A stretch of 64,000 bases of DNA, taken from contig OX336393.1 in the NCBI GenBank assembly GCA_946902985.2, positions 52,325,265 to 52,389,264 of the forward strand. Reading direction: 5' to 3'. Below, one piece after another: positions 53,640 to 63,771 of this stretch. The translations under genes and the position numbers were made by a program. How positions within the stretch are numbered: the stretch's first letter is position 1; every line of letters begins with the position of its first letter. The notes below the pieces were generated by a model. That model did not search any database. It was given only the letters and a program-made list of their open reading frames with translations, and was not told the origin of the DNA. This DNA is from Meconema thalassinum (Eukaryota > Arthropoda > Insecta > Orthoptera > Tettigoniidae).

Positions 53640-54265
53640 CCCGGTGAAAGGCCAAAGGAAGTAGGAGACTTCTGCTACTTACGATGCAAAATAACCAGTG
53701 ATGGACGAAGCAAAGATGATATAAAAAGTAGGTTAGCTCAGGCAAGGAAAGCATTTCTACAGAAAAGGAATCTCTTGACATCGAATATAGATTTAGGTAT
53801 TAGGAAGTAATTTTTGAAGGACCTTGTCTGGAGCGTGGCGCTCTATGGAAGTGAAACTTTGACCATTGGTGCAGCAGAAAAGAGGAGAATTGAAGCCTTT
53901 GAAATGTGGTGTTACAGGACAATGATAAAGATCAGAAGGGTAGATAGGGTTACAAACGAAGAGGTATTAAGCCTAGTGGTATAGGAGAGATGTTTCTGGC
54001 GACTGCTAATGAAGAGAAGAGAGAGGTTGGTAGGACACATACAAAGACACCCAGGAATAGCAAGCTTAGTTACGGAAGGAAGGGTCGAGGACAAGAACTG
54101 TAGGGGTAGACCAAGGTTAGAATATGTTAAACAGATAGCCTTGGATGTAGGGTGTGGTGGCTATGTAGAGATGAAATGATTAGCTCAGGACAGGAAAGCA
54201 TGAAGAGATGAATCAAACCAGTCAAAAGACTGAAGACTCACGCTGGAAACCGGAAGTTGATGATG
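53640..54265 (+). pseudogene. LINE reverse transcriptase C-terminal fragment (copy C)
   Basis: One plus-strand frame runs KEVGDFCYL, SRLAQARKAFLQKRNLLTSN, WSVALYGSETLT, EAFEMWCYRTM, CFWRLLMKRRERLVGH and RGRPRLEYV to the stop at about 54232, with four internal stops (one at 53808-53810 replacing Ser). It ends in a GATGATGATGAT tail near 54259. It is the same LINE family as copies A and B. Confidence 0.88.
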
Positions 54266-54548
54266 ATGATTAGGAACTAAGTAGAGAAAATTACGCCTAG
54301 TAATAGTTAGATTTGTTTTGTAGAGGCCCCTCAATTTGTTACGTTTAGTCACTGAGCATTTCTTTCCATACTGAGTCGAAAATTACTGAGAAGTAATGTT
54401 TGTCATGAACTTTCCAAATGTTGGTAACCATGTATTCCTCATGATGAGGGTCCTAATGGTTTGGGTCAACATATAAATTAAAATGAAATGGACACTACAA
54501 CTGAAACTAACTACAGGCTTCACACTAGAAGAAGGAAGCTTGTACTTT
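54266..54548. other. Stretch without gene
   Basis: A short F-like 3' piece ('gggtcctaatggtttggg', about 54447) is visible; otherwise nothing. Confidence 0.4.
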
Positions 54549-55062
54549 CGTTGGTTGCTTCCTCAGTTTAGGAGTTGCGACAACGCGGTCATGTAGCCCC
54601 GAGTACTTTGGGTGTGTGTAGAATCTGTCTGATAACCGGCGTTAATTGCGATGGCTGTATTAGTGTGTGTTATCTGCTTTTTTAATTCAAGTAAGGACTG
54701 CAGACGATCATTTCAAGTAGTTCCTACTTTCGCTACCAAATGCTACCGTCCACGACACCTCGCTGTGAACTTGGCTACTACAAGCTGCCATCACTACCAG
54801 CGCCTGGTGACGAACGCTGGAACTTACGAGCATTAATCAAACCTAACCTACAAATTTTGCTTCACACAAGTTTAGTTAGTGGAAGGGACTTTTACATGAC
54901 ATAAATCTATGACATGGCCCGCCGGCTTTACTTCTCCTCCGAAGGAAGGCTTACTGAGAGATTATAACGCTCTTAAAAATCCGACGACTTAGGCTGAGTT
55001 TGAACCCGCGAACTTGGGCATAGAAGCTCAGCATGCTACCCACTACGCCACCGAAGCCGCTA
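54549..55062 (-). mobile_element. SINE family alpha, minus strand, full length
   Basis: The plus strand begins GTTGGTTGCTTCCTCAGTTT (reverse of the alpha 3' end) and ends with the reverse of the B box (GTTTGAACCCGCG, about 54998) and A box ('gcatgctacccactacgcc'). Confidence 0.8.
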
Positions 55063-55079
55063 GAAGATGAAGTGGAGAC

Positions 55080-55835
55080 ACAAACAGAAGAATGAGGTAA
55101 ATAAAAGACTGAAGGAAAGGAAATGCCCTCAACCCTCGAAGAATAAGAATCGGAAGGAAGGAGAGCCATGAAAGGCAGATAGGAAAGGGAAGGAGGAGAG
55201 GGTCCGCCCCAAATACAATGGAAAAAGGGGTAAAACCGGACCAGGCTGAGGAATCCCTGTGGGTCGCCAACTCCCCAACTCACCAGCCGTGAGCCCCTGA
55301 GGGCGTAGCTCTATCCAGGGTGCACCATACGTGGTAGGCCTCCTTTAGCGCCTTGAGCAGAAGGCAGGAGATACTATGAAAAGAATAAGAAGAGGTCTGA
55401 CCCCTCAAAGAATATGGGATCATGAAAGATGAGACAAGGGCCATATAAGCGGGAAATTGCAAGACTCCCTAGACCTCGGATACCCTAATACCGTCGGGGT
55501 CGGTAGAGATATAGGAAGCTTGTAGTTTAACGTGACCATTAATCTGTAGATTATGAGCCACGGGACCTCCATTTTACGTGGAATCCGAACCACAGGACAT
55601 GGCATTTCACTTCGAAAATCTCACATGCATTGTCCGGGAATCGAACCCGGACCGCCTTGGTGAGAGGCATACAGCTATACCGCTGAGCCACCACGTCCCT
55701 GGTCGGTAGAGAACAGCAAAAGTTGACGAAGGGAGGTCGACAGGAACGATGACAGAGATAAGCCTGGCATTAGTAAGTGGAAGGAATGCTGGACTCAGCA
55801 GGGGTCCTGTGGTCGCCAACCCATGTCCCACTAGT
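55080..55835 (-). mobile_element. Family F, copy F5, interrupted by a SINE
   Basis: The plus strand shows the reverse of F landmarks: 'gccctcaaccctcgaagaat', 'gggtccgccccaaat', 'ggtgcaccatacgtgg', 'ataccctaataccgtcgggg' and 'gtggtcgccaacccatgtcc'. It lacks the 3' hairpin. SINE epsilon is inserted at 55510-55700. Confidence 0.8.
55510..55700 (-). mobile_element. tRNA-derived SINE, family epsilon, with 12-bp target duplication
   Basis: The minus strand begins with a tRNA-like head: GTGGTGGCTCAGCGGTATAG (A-box region), CCTCTCACCAAGG (anticodon-arm-like) and GGGTTCGATTCCCGG (B box). GGTCGGTAGAGA flanks it exactly on both sides (55498-55509 and 55701-55712). At 191 bp it is the shortest full SINE here, with the best-preserved tRNA resemblance. 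Confidence 0.9.
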
Positions 55836-55837
55836 CG

Positions 55838-56540
55838 TCCCCCCAGGGGCTCACATCTAGAGAGACGTAGGTTAGCGACCACGGGGCCCCAGCTGAATCC
55901 GGCATTGCTTCCACTTACTTGTGCCGGGCTCCTCTCCGTCTTTTTCCTGTCGACCTCATTTGGTCAACTCTTGTTCTCTTCCGACCCCGACGGTATTAGG
56001 GTACCTGATGCCTAGGGAGTCTCTTCTTTTACCGCCTTAATTGGCCCTTGTCTCATCTTTTCTGATACACTCCTTCTGCGAGGGGGTCAGCCTTCTTCTT
56101 CATTTCCTGTTATCTCCTGCCTTCTGCTCAAGGCCCTCAAGTAGGCAGGGTGTATGTAACCCCACCACTTCTGGTGCACCCTGGATATTGCTACACCCTC
56201 AAAGGCTCACGGCTGGTGAGTTCAGGAGTTGGCAACCAAGAGGGATTCCTGAGCTGGGTCCGGTTTCCCCCCTTTTATCCATTACCTCGGGGGCGGACCC
56301 TTTCCTCTTTCACTTTCCTATCTGCCTTTCATGGCTCTCCTTCCTACCAAGTCCCTCAATGCGCATTCTTCGAGGGTTGAGGGCCTTTCTTTCCTCCTAT
56401 CCTTTATTTCCCTTATTCTTCTTTTGTTTTCAATTTCTTCTTCTAGTACTGTATATAAGTTAGTAGCTAGTTTTAGTTATGGTTTACATTCCATTATCAT
56501 CTTCACGGTCACCCAAACCATTAGGGACCGATAACCTAGT
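55838..56540 (+). mobile_element. Family F, copy F6
   Basis: It starts CCCCAGGGGCTCACATCTAG and follows the F order through 'gacggtattagggtacc', 'ggtgcaccctggatattgc' and 'gaccgataacctag' at about 56526, where it stops within the hairpin. The minisatellite is absent; in its place is 'tttcatggctctccttcc', as in F3 and F5. It lies head to head with F5. Confidence 0.78.
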
Positions 56541-56794
56541 CGTGAGCCCTGGGTGGAGTACTGATAGACACGAACTTAGTAAGTATTGTGCACATGTGTT
56601 TCACACGATAGCATCGCTCTTTGTGATGTTCACGACACTGTGTGTCACAAGACTCTCTTTATGTGCGTCCATGGTTTATGGTGTGTTCAGAGTGAAACGG
56701 TTCTCATTTGGACCGTGGTTATTGCGACCATCTGACACAGGCCATGTGTTACCTTGCAGTCAGAGGCTCCCTTTCTAAAGTCCCGGCTACTCCT
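56541..56794. other. Stretch without gene
   Basis: Nothing recognised. Confidence 0.4.
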
Positions 56795-56890
56795 TGGCCA
56801 CACACTAATACAGCCATCACAATGACACAAGTTATCAGTCAGATTCTACGTATCGCAAAACCCTTAAACTAAAAATAAACAAGCAACTAT
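56795..56890 (+). mobile_element. SINE family alpha, 3' fragment
   Basis: 'cacactaatacagccatcac', 'gttatcagtcagattctac' and 'cccttaaactaa' are the alpha 3' body and end. Confidence 0.6.
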
Positions 56891-56939
56891 AGTTACTCTT
56901 CATGAGAAATAGGCGCCGGCTTGAAACATTGGATTTAAC

Positions 56940-58580
56940 AACAAGTAGTTCTGTGACGAACTAAAGAGCCCACTTTTCTTAAAATTTAAGATTCATGTCA
57001 TTCTATATAGACCTATCAAGAATAATGACGAAATCAAGTTGGTAATACTAACATATCTAAGTACTGCAGTTTGAAATACACCTAGAATAGTGTAGCCTAA
57101 TAGAATAACTTAATACAGTTGGCAGCCCTGGTGACTCTGAATATAATTCTTAAGGTATAGAACACACATACAAAATTTGGTTGAAGTCTAATGGATAGTA
57201 TGGATTAGGCCACATGCAGTTAGACATTGGATCCATTAGTGCGCGTAAAATCATGTTGGGAACAATGTCATGTATGTGATGCTCAGAATTAATCTGAAAT
57301 ATTACGTACTATTACAGTGCTAATTTTGGATAAAATCCATTTGTTAGTGTACAAGTTACATGTAATTAAAAATTGGGACTATCATGTTTGTGGCACTGAG
57401 GTGTATTAGTTACTCTAAATTATTCAAGAATTTCAGGTACTATATACGTCTGCAAGGTTTAGAGCTGATGGCTTGCATACTTTATGATATATTGCTATTA
57501 GATTAAACAACTAGAGAGAAAATGTATTAACAGTTGGCAGCCCTGCTGGTTCTTACGAAAATGCATAGTCATAACTGTTATGGTACACAAAGCACATACG
57601 AAATTTGGTTGAAATCCATTTGTTAGTATAGAAGTTACATGCATTTAAAAACTGGACTTATCTCCAGGCTTAGAATCGTGTTGGCAACACTGATGTATAA
57701 AAGTTACACCAAACTAAGGTAGATTGCCAGGTACTATACGTGTGCCAAGTTTAGAGCTGTTGGCGTGTATACTTTCTGATATATTGATATTAGGGTTAAG
57801 ACACAGAGAGAGCATTTATTAACAGTTGGCAGCCCTGGTGGCTCTTTAGAATACGCACAGCCATATCTGTTGTAGTACATATCGTACATACGAAATGTGG
57901 TTGAAATCCAATCGATATTATAGAATTTACATGCATTTAGAAATTGGACTTATCGGCAGGCCTAGAATCATGTTGGCAACACTTGCATGTATGGACTTCT
58001 GAAAATGAATCTGGAATGTTATTATCTATATGTGTGCCAATTTTGGATTAGTTCGCATGCATAACGTCTGAGATATCCAACATATAACTCAAATTTCAAT
58101 TGCAATTTTTTAGCTTTTGGTAGCACTGAGGTCAATTTCAAATATGGCCGTTAGATATTCATGTATAGATCTTTACTCTTACCAAATTTGTTTTCGATAG
58201 CTGGAGCCGTTTAGGCGTTGATAAGAGGGGGACACACAGACAGGCAGATAGACAGACAGACAGACAGACATTTTTCCGGATTGTCTGGCTGCGTGGCTCA
58301 GGGGTAACGTTCTCGCTTGCTGAGTCCAAGGTTGCAGGTTCGAAACCTGGCGCAGTCAGCTGGCATTTGAGGGTGCGCAAATGCGAGGGAGCCGTGTCAG
58401 TAGATTTACTGGCACGTTAAAGATCGCCTTCGGGGCAAAATTCCGGCACCCCGGCGTCTCTAAAAGCCAGTGTAGTTAAAAGGGACGTAAAAACAATAAC
58501 ATTATTATTATTTTTCCGGATCGATATCATAAGTCTATTCTTTCCTCATTTTTGCAAAATGAGAAAAGTAGGCTAAAAAA
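56940..58580 (+). mobile_element. Family G, copy G7, interrupted by a SINE
   Basis: It starts AACAAGTAGTTCTGTGACG, contains repeated TTGGCAGCC/TTGGCAACA units, a CAGA tract (58235-58270), and ends AAAAGTAGGCTAAAAA. SINE gamma is inserted between the CAGA tract and the terminal hairpin. Confidence 0.78.
58282..58510 (+). mobile_element. tRNA-derived SINE, family gamma, full length
   Basis: The head reads GCGTGGCTCAGGGGTAACG (A-box region, 58290-58310) and GCAGGTTCGAAACCTGG (B box, about 58334-58350); the body contains 'ggcacgttaaagatcgcc', and the tail is ATT repeats. TTTTTCCGGAT flanks it on both sides (58271-58281 and 58511-58521). Confidence 0.92.
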
Positions 58581-58811
58581 TCCCTGGCTCACATCCGACC
58601 AATCGATAGTGTATACTGCGTCTGAGAGATAGGACCATGAGTGTTATTTGAGGGTCTTATCTCGCATTTAGACGTAGGGAGAGTCCGCAAATAATAAAAT
58701 AATTATCTGAGTAGGAAAACTGTGTTTGTTTTAGTGTATACTTAAATAAGCCCATACGGTATCTCCATATCCTCAGACATACCTGGATTGTTTATTCACA
58801 TGGAATATTCT

Positions 58812-59558
58812 TCACGTTGTTTTTCTCATTTCCCAGTAATTGGGATGGTATTGTGTTGATCGACTGAAGACTTGTAATGTAATAATACTTTTATTGCAGC
58901 CAAATAGCCATTGAAAATAAAGTATAAACACGCACACTAAAATTGCACTCTTGACATTTTGAGATGCATAGTCTTTGATTGATTTTGTCCTTTTCATACA
59001 GAGCTCTAAGTGGTAGCGTTCACATGCTTGTCCACATAGTTGGCATACACACGTCACTGTAGGTTCATGGAAATATTTGCTAACGCAAATAAGGTGGTGA
59101 ATACCATGGACCGCCAGACGTGTAAACACATGCCTCAACTCAAAGTTGGCTGTTGTCCACGTCCGGTCAATCATAGCTCCGGTTCCATAAAATTCTTGTG
59201 GTATGTGTTCTCGTTCTTTCTTCAATGATATTAGTAGCAGTTCCGAGGCTCTGGTATTTGGTAGAGGTAAATAGTTTCTAAGGTCTTCTATAAGAAAAGA
59301 TTCTCGTGCCAGGAGGTAGACGAGTCGTGTCCTGGTTGTTTTTGACACTCCGATTGCTTTTTTAATGAATAATGCCTTCACTCTTTCTAGTGAGGAAGGG
59401 TTATTTTCTGTTAGGTGTTGCCAAATTACTTCAGTGCCATATATTAGAATAGGTATGATTATATTTCTGAACAGATCCATTGCTGTCTCTAAGCTGAGGA
59501 TTCTCAAGTATCTAATTCCATGCATTGCCCGTACTGCTTGCGTTGATTTCTCTACCAC
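58812..59558 (-). pseudogene. LINE reverse transcriptase C-terminus with a Cys/His knuckle (copy E1)
   Basis: An open minus-strand frame of about 248 codons. It contains RILSLETAMDLFRNIIIPIL and YGTEVIW (post-palm region), RARESFLIED-like helices, and near residues 170-195 CVCQLCGQACERYHLELC, a Cys-x2-Cys with later His and Cys, which resembles the C-terminal knuckle of some LINE reverse transcriptases. The catalytic core is missing. The last ~50 residues lose family character. A more decayed copy is at 34440-35000. Its LINE clade is not determined, and it differs from copies A-D. Confidence 0.7.
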
Positions 59559-59662
59559 ATGAGTTGTAATATCAATTATAGAAAGGCAGAGGTTGCTGAC
59601 CGCGATTTGTGGTGGGGGAAAGCTCGGAACTGCAGCGAGCCTTTACCACTCATCATCGTATT

Positions 59663-59725
59663 TGTTAGACTATTTTCAATTTTGAAAAAATAGGCTTATG
59701 AGATCACCTTTTGTCCGTGTGTGTG

Positions 59726-59766
<41 letters not shown>

Positions 59767-61179
59767 AATAAAATCTAAACGGCTGGAGCGATTTCTATGA
59801 AACTCGGTAAGTTCATAGCACTATTCCCGGCGACCTCGACCGTGTCCTTCAAATTTTGTTACGTCTCACCAATCCAACATGGCAGCTGTGCGAAATATTT
59901 CACTAGCATTCAATATCTCCGAAACTATTACCGAAATCGCCCTGACATTGTGTACGGTGATAAAGGGCACTACTAGATGTTCACCTATGAGACTTTCAAA
60001 AACCTGGTGACTACAAAACCAACATGGCGGTCAAGCGAAGTTGAGACTTTTAAATAGACTTTTCTCGCGATTTAACTATCCAAACGTAATGAAACTTGGT
60101 ACAGCAAATGTTTATACACATTGTAATGCACTGGAGTCTAATTTAGTTCAATTGTTTATATAACCTCAAAATGGCGGCTGTGCGAAATATTTCACTGACA
60201 TTCTATATCTCCGAAACTATTACAGATATCACCCTGCAATTTTGTACGGTGATAAAGGGTACTGATACAAGTTTTCTTATGTATATTTCATAAACCTGTA
60301 AAGTACAAAACGAATATGGCGACCAAGCGAATTTGAGATATTTTAATAGACTTTTGTCGTGATTTAACTCTCTGAGCGCAGTGAAATGTGGTACAGTAAA
60401 TGATTCTGCAGATTGTAATGCACTGCCATCTACAGTAATTTAATTCAATTGTTTACATAACCTCAAGATGGCGGCTGTGCGAAATTTTAAAATTATGTTT
60501 TTATTTCTTGTGTCGTAATCATGTGATCGAAGTGAAAGTTTGAATAATGAACCTAGGCAATAATTGCCCTTGAATGGTACATAACTCTATGGCCTATACA
60601 TATAACAATCCTAAATGGCGAGGTTCCGAAATATTTAGACGGTTCTCAATATCTATGAATCTTTTACAGCAACCAAACTGAATTTTTTAATGTTCATAGA
60701 GACTATGAATATATGTTCACCTATAGGACTTTCAGTAACCTGGTGAGCACAAATCCAACATGGCGGCGACGCGAATTATAAATATTTAAATGGACGTTTC
60801 TCGCGAATTAACTATCCGAGTGCCGTGAAACGTTGCATGTTAAATGCTTATACAAATGTTGATCCACTGGCATCTAATTTATTTCAATTGTTTGCATAAT
60901 CACAAGATGGCTGCTGTGCGTAATTTTAAAATCTCGTTTTTACTTCTTGTGTTCTAATCATGCGATTGAAGTTTGAATACCACACGTACACAATAATCTT
61001 AATGTAATAGTACAAAAATAAAAATCCAACCTGGCGACAATCTGAAATATTTAGACGGTTCTCAATATCTAAGAATCTGTTACAGCAATTAAACTGAAAT
61101 TTTGTATGTTGATAGAGGCAATTAACATGAGCAGGATATATGAAAATAGGCTGTATAGTTCTTCACGGAACTACTTGTT
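59663..61179 (-). mobile_element. Family G, copy G8, with a 147-bp internal period
   Basis: The plus strand starts TGTTAGACTATTTTCAATTT, has CTTATGAGATC, a GT tract (59714-59762), and ends with the reverse of AACAAGTAGTTCCGTGAAG. ATGGC-type boxes start at 59879, 60024, 60171, 60316, 60468, 60615, 60760 and 60907. Each box is followed by GTGCGAA- or AAGCGAA-type sequence, and alternating units carry 'atatctccgaaactattac' or 'cgcgatttaac' blocks. No coding sequence. Confidence 0.82.
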
Positions 61180-61198
61180 GAATCTTGTGGCTAATTCA

Positions 61199-61831
61199 CT
61201 CCCCCCCCCCCAGGGGCTCACATCTAGCGGGACGTGGGTTGGCGACCACGCGTCCCCAGCTGAGTCCGGCAATGTTTCCACTTACTTGTGTCGGGCTCCT
61301 CTCCATCTTATTTCCTGTCGACCTCTCTTGGTCAACTCTTGTTCTCTTCCGACCCCGACGGTATTAGGGTATCCGAGGCCTAAGGAGTCTCTTTCTTCCC
61401 CGCCTTAATTGGCCCTTCTCTCATCTTTCATGATCCCTCATTCTTCTGGGGATCAGCCTTCTTTTTCTTTTCATTATATTTCCTTTTCTCTTTAAGATTC
61501 CTGCCGTGATTCTTTGGCTTCCCTTGTCTCTAAATTCCATTTTGTGAGTTTTTTTAAATCTCAACCACATCTTGTAAGTATTTTCAATCTAAATTGCATT
61601 TTGAAAGTATTTTCAATCTAAATTGCATTTTGTAAGCACAATATTTTGAATCTATATTACATTTTGTGAGTCGTTTCAATCTGAGTTCCATTTTGTAAGT
61701 ATTTTCAGTCCAGCTTACCTTTCTTTATGGTTTCCATTTCATTGTCAATTTCGCCATCACCCAGACCATTAGGGGCCGACAACCTAGATGTTAGGCCCCT
61801 TAAAACAACAAGTATCATCATCATCATCATC
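61199..61831 (+). mobile_element. Family F, copy F7, short form
   Basis: It starts with a C run and CAGGGGCTCACATCTAGCGG, keeps the first 5' module, has only about six minisatellite units (61530-61710), and ends with the type 1 hairpin (GGGGCCGACAACC...GGCCCC) and an ATC repeat. Confidence 0.82.
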
Positions 61832-62413
61832 CACTTCCGTGATGTTAAGATACGCCCGATGCGACGCTGTGGGAGTATTACTTTATCTTGCACTCAGCTC
61901 CGTGGCTTAGATGGACCCTGCGACCATCAGTTGGGGCTCGAGATATGAAATATAAGCTGCCGTAGTAAAGCAGATAGTGTGAAAGGGACGTCTTCCTCTC
62001 GCCATGGTGACGTACAGTATAATGTGCGCTGATAAATGAGCCAATGGGTGGCTTGGGAAGTTAATTCCATAAAAGCCCGCTCCGCTTTACGGGCACTCTC
62101 CTACCCCCTCCCCCTCCCCCCCCCCCCCCCCCTACTAACTAGCTACTGCTCGAAATTCAGGGCAAGCTCGTGGGCAAACAGAGTGTCGTCATGAATAATA
62201 ATATCTTATATCACTGTGAATATGTATAAATATAACATGTAATTACGATGTTAAATACGCTTGACGAGTGTGGAGTAGCTTTTGTAAAATTATCTTTCCA
62301 CACACACACATTGGCGCCCGGCGGGAGTTTCCATTTCCCATGGAATAGCGGCAGACAAGCGTGACGGAGCGCTATTCTTCCATTCTGACACCGTTCATTT
62401 ATTTATTTATTTA
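61832..62413. other. Stretch without gene
   Basis: It contains a C run (about 62104-62131) and TTTA repeats (62397-62412). No coding sequence is recognised. Confidence 0.45.
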
Positions 62414-62985
62414 CTAGCAGTAGTGCCCGGCTTCGCCCGGTGGATTTATTTGTTTTATTGATGATAGTGAATACTACTACAGAACTGGAGCGCCAAAGGG
62501 TAAGGATTGGAAAACACCAAACGCTCCTTGCAGCTGATAACCTCAGTATACTGCACCAACACCATCGCCCTTATACAGAGGCATACTATTGTCATGATAA
62601 TAACTGTATTAAGGGGCCTAAGAAATCTTTTTGCACTAATTACTCCTCGTGACTGCAATTTATAAGCAGCTCGCAATTCTGCACCAGAACACTGGTAGGG
62701 ACGACGCGATGCAGCCCGCATTGCTAGGCAACAATAGACTTGGGTATGGTGTTCGGAAGCGCTTGTTCTTCCGACTTAATGAACAAAAATCAATCTTTAA
62801 GGATACCTGAGAGTTGTAGCCTAATGCTACATAGCCTAAACTATTCCTCTTGAATCTGGCTATCAAATACAAAAATAATTTTTCGAATCCGACTGGTAGG
62901 CCTAGTTCCAGAGATTAGCGCGTTTAAACACATAAACAAACTCTTCAGCTTTATTATATTAGTATAGGTTATTATTATGTATTAT
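62414..62985 (+). mobile_element. Unclassified dispersed element
   Basis: It starts ACTAGCAGTAGTGCCCGG, followed by CTTCGCCCGG, a GC-rich stem closed by a TTCG-type loop, and ends 'cttcagctttattatattag' with TATAG. Ends of this kind recur widely in invertebrate genomes to my knowledge, but I cannot name the family. A related start is at about 40636. The open frames inside have no recognisable domain. Confidence 0.45.
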
Positions 62986-63090
62986 TATGTCTTCTTTCTG
63001 CCCTTATGGACAGTGTTGGAGCTTAAATATCTCATGATGACACAATTATCACTTCTCTCCCTTCTTCCTCTTCTCTTCCCAAAATCTCTT

Positions 63091-63640
63091 CATCCTTTAG
63101 GCTAACTGTGTTCCTGTTCTGTCCACAATGTTCCCGTCTTCATCCTTTAGGCTAACTGTGTTCCTGTTCTGTCCACAATGTTCCCGTCTTCATCCTTTAG
63201 GCTAACTGTGTTCCTGTTCTGTCCACAATGTTCCCGTCTTCATCCTTTAGGCTAACTGAGTTCCTGTTCTGTCCACAATGTTCCCGTCTTCATCCTTTAG
63301 GCTAACTGTGTTCCTGTTTTGTCCACAATGTTCCCGTCTTCATCCTTTAGGCTAACTGTGTTCCTGTTCTGTCCACAATGTTCCCGTCTTCATCCTTTAG
63401 GCTAACTGTGTTCCTGTTCTGTCCACAATGTTCCCGTCTTCATCCTTTAGGCTAACTGTGTTCCTGTGCTGTCCACAATGTTCCCGTCTTCATCCTTTAG
63501 GCTAACTGTGTTCCTGTTTTGTCCACAATGTTCCCGTCTTCATCCTTTAGGCTAACTGTGTTCCTGTGCTGTCCACAATGTCCCCGTCTTCATCCTTTAG
63601 GCTAACTGTGTTCCTGTTTTGTCCACAATGTTCCCGTCTT
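63091..63640 (+). repeat. 50-bp minisatellite, 11 copies
   Basis: The unit runs CATCCTTTAGGCTAACTGTG, TTCCTGTTCTGTCCACAATG, TTCCCGTCTT. Copies differ by single bases (TTCTG/TTTTG/TGCTG, GTG/GAG, TTCCC/TCCCC), so the array is young. It is not a coding repeat: 50 is not a multiple of three. Confidence 0.97.
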
Positions 63641-63771
63641 CATCATTTCAGTTACTTTCAATGCTGTATTCTTAATGTTGTTTCTGAATTCTCCTGTGTC
63701 TCCAATCATTATTTATTTATTGTTACATACAATAATCCTAAATTGCCAATTATTCAATTATTGTTATAACT

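Noticed and set aside
55626..55700. Functional tRNA gene in SINE epsilon
   Set aside because: It has the best tRNA resemblance of all heads, but it is part of a 191-bp insertion with a 12-bp target duplication, so it is a SINE head.
62440..62721. Small open frames on both strands as genes
   Set aside because: They lie in a dispersed element, are short, and have no recognisable domain.
63091..63640. Repeat protein coding region
   Set aside because: The 50-bp unit is not a multiple of three, so frames rotate and hit stops; it is a minisatellite.
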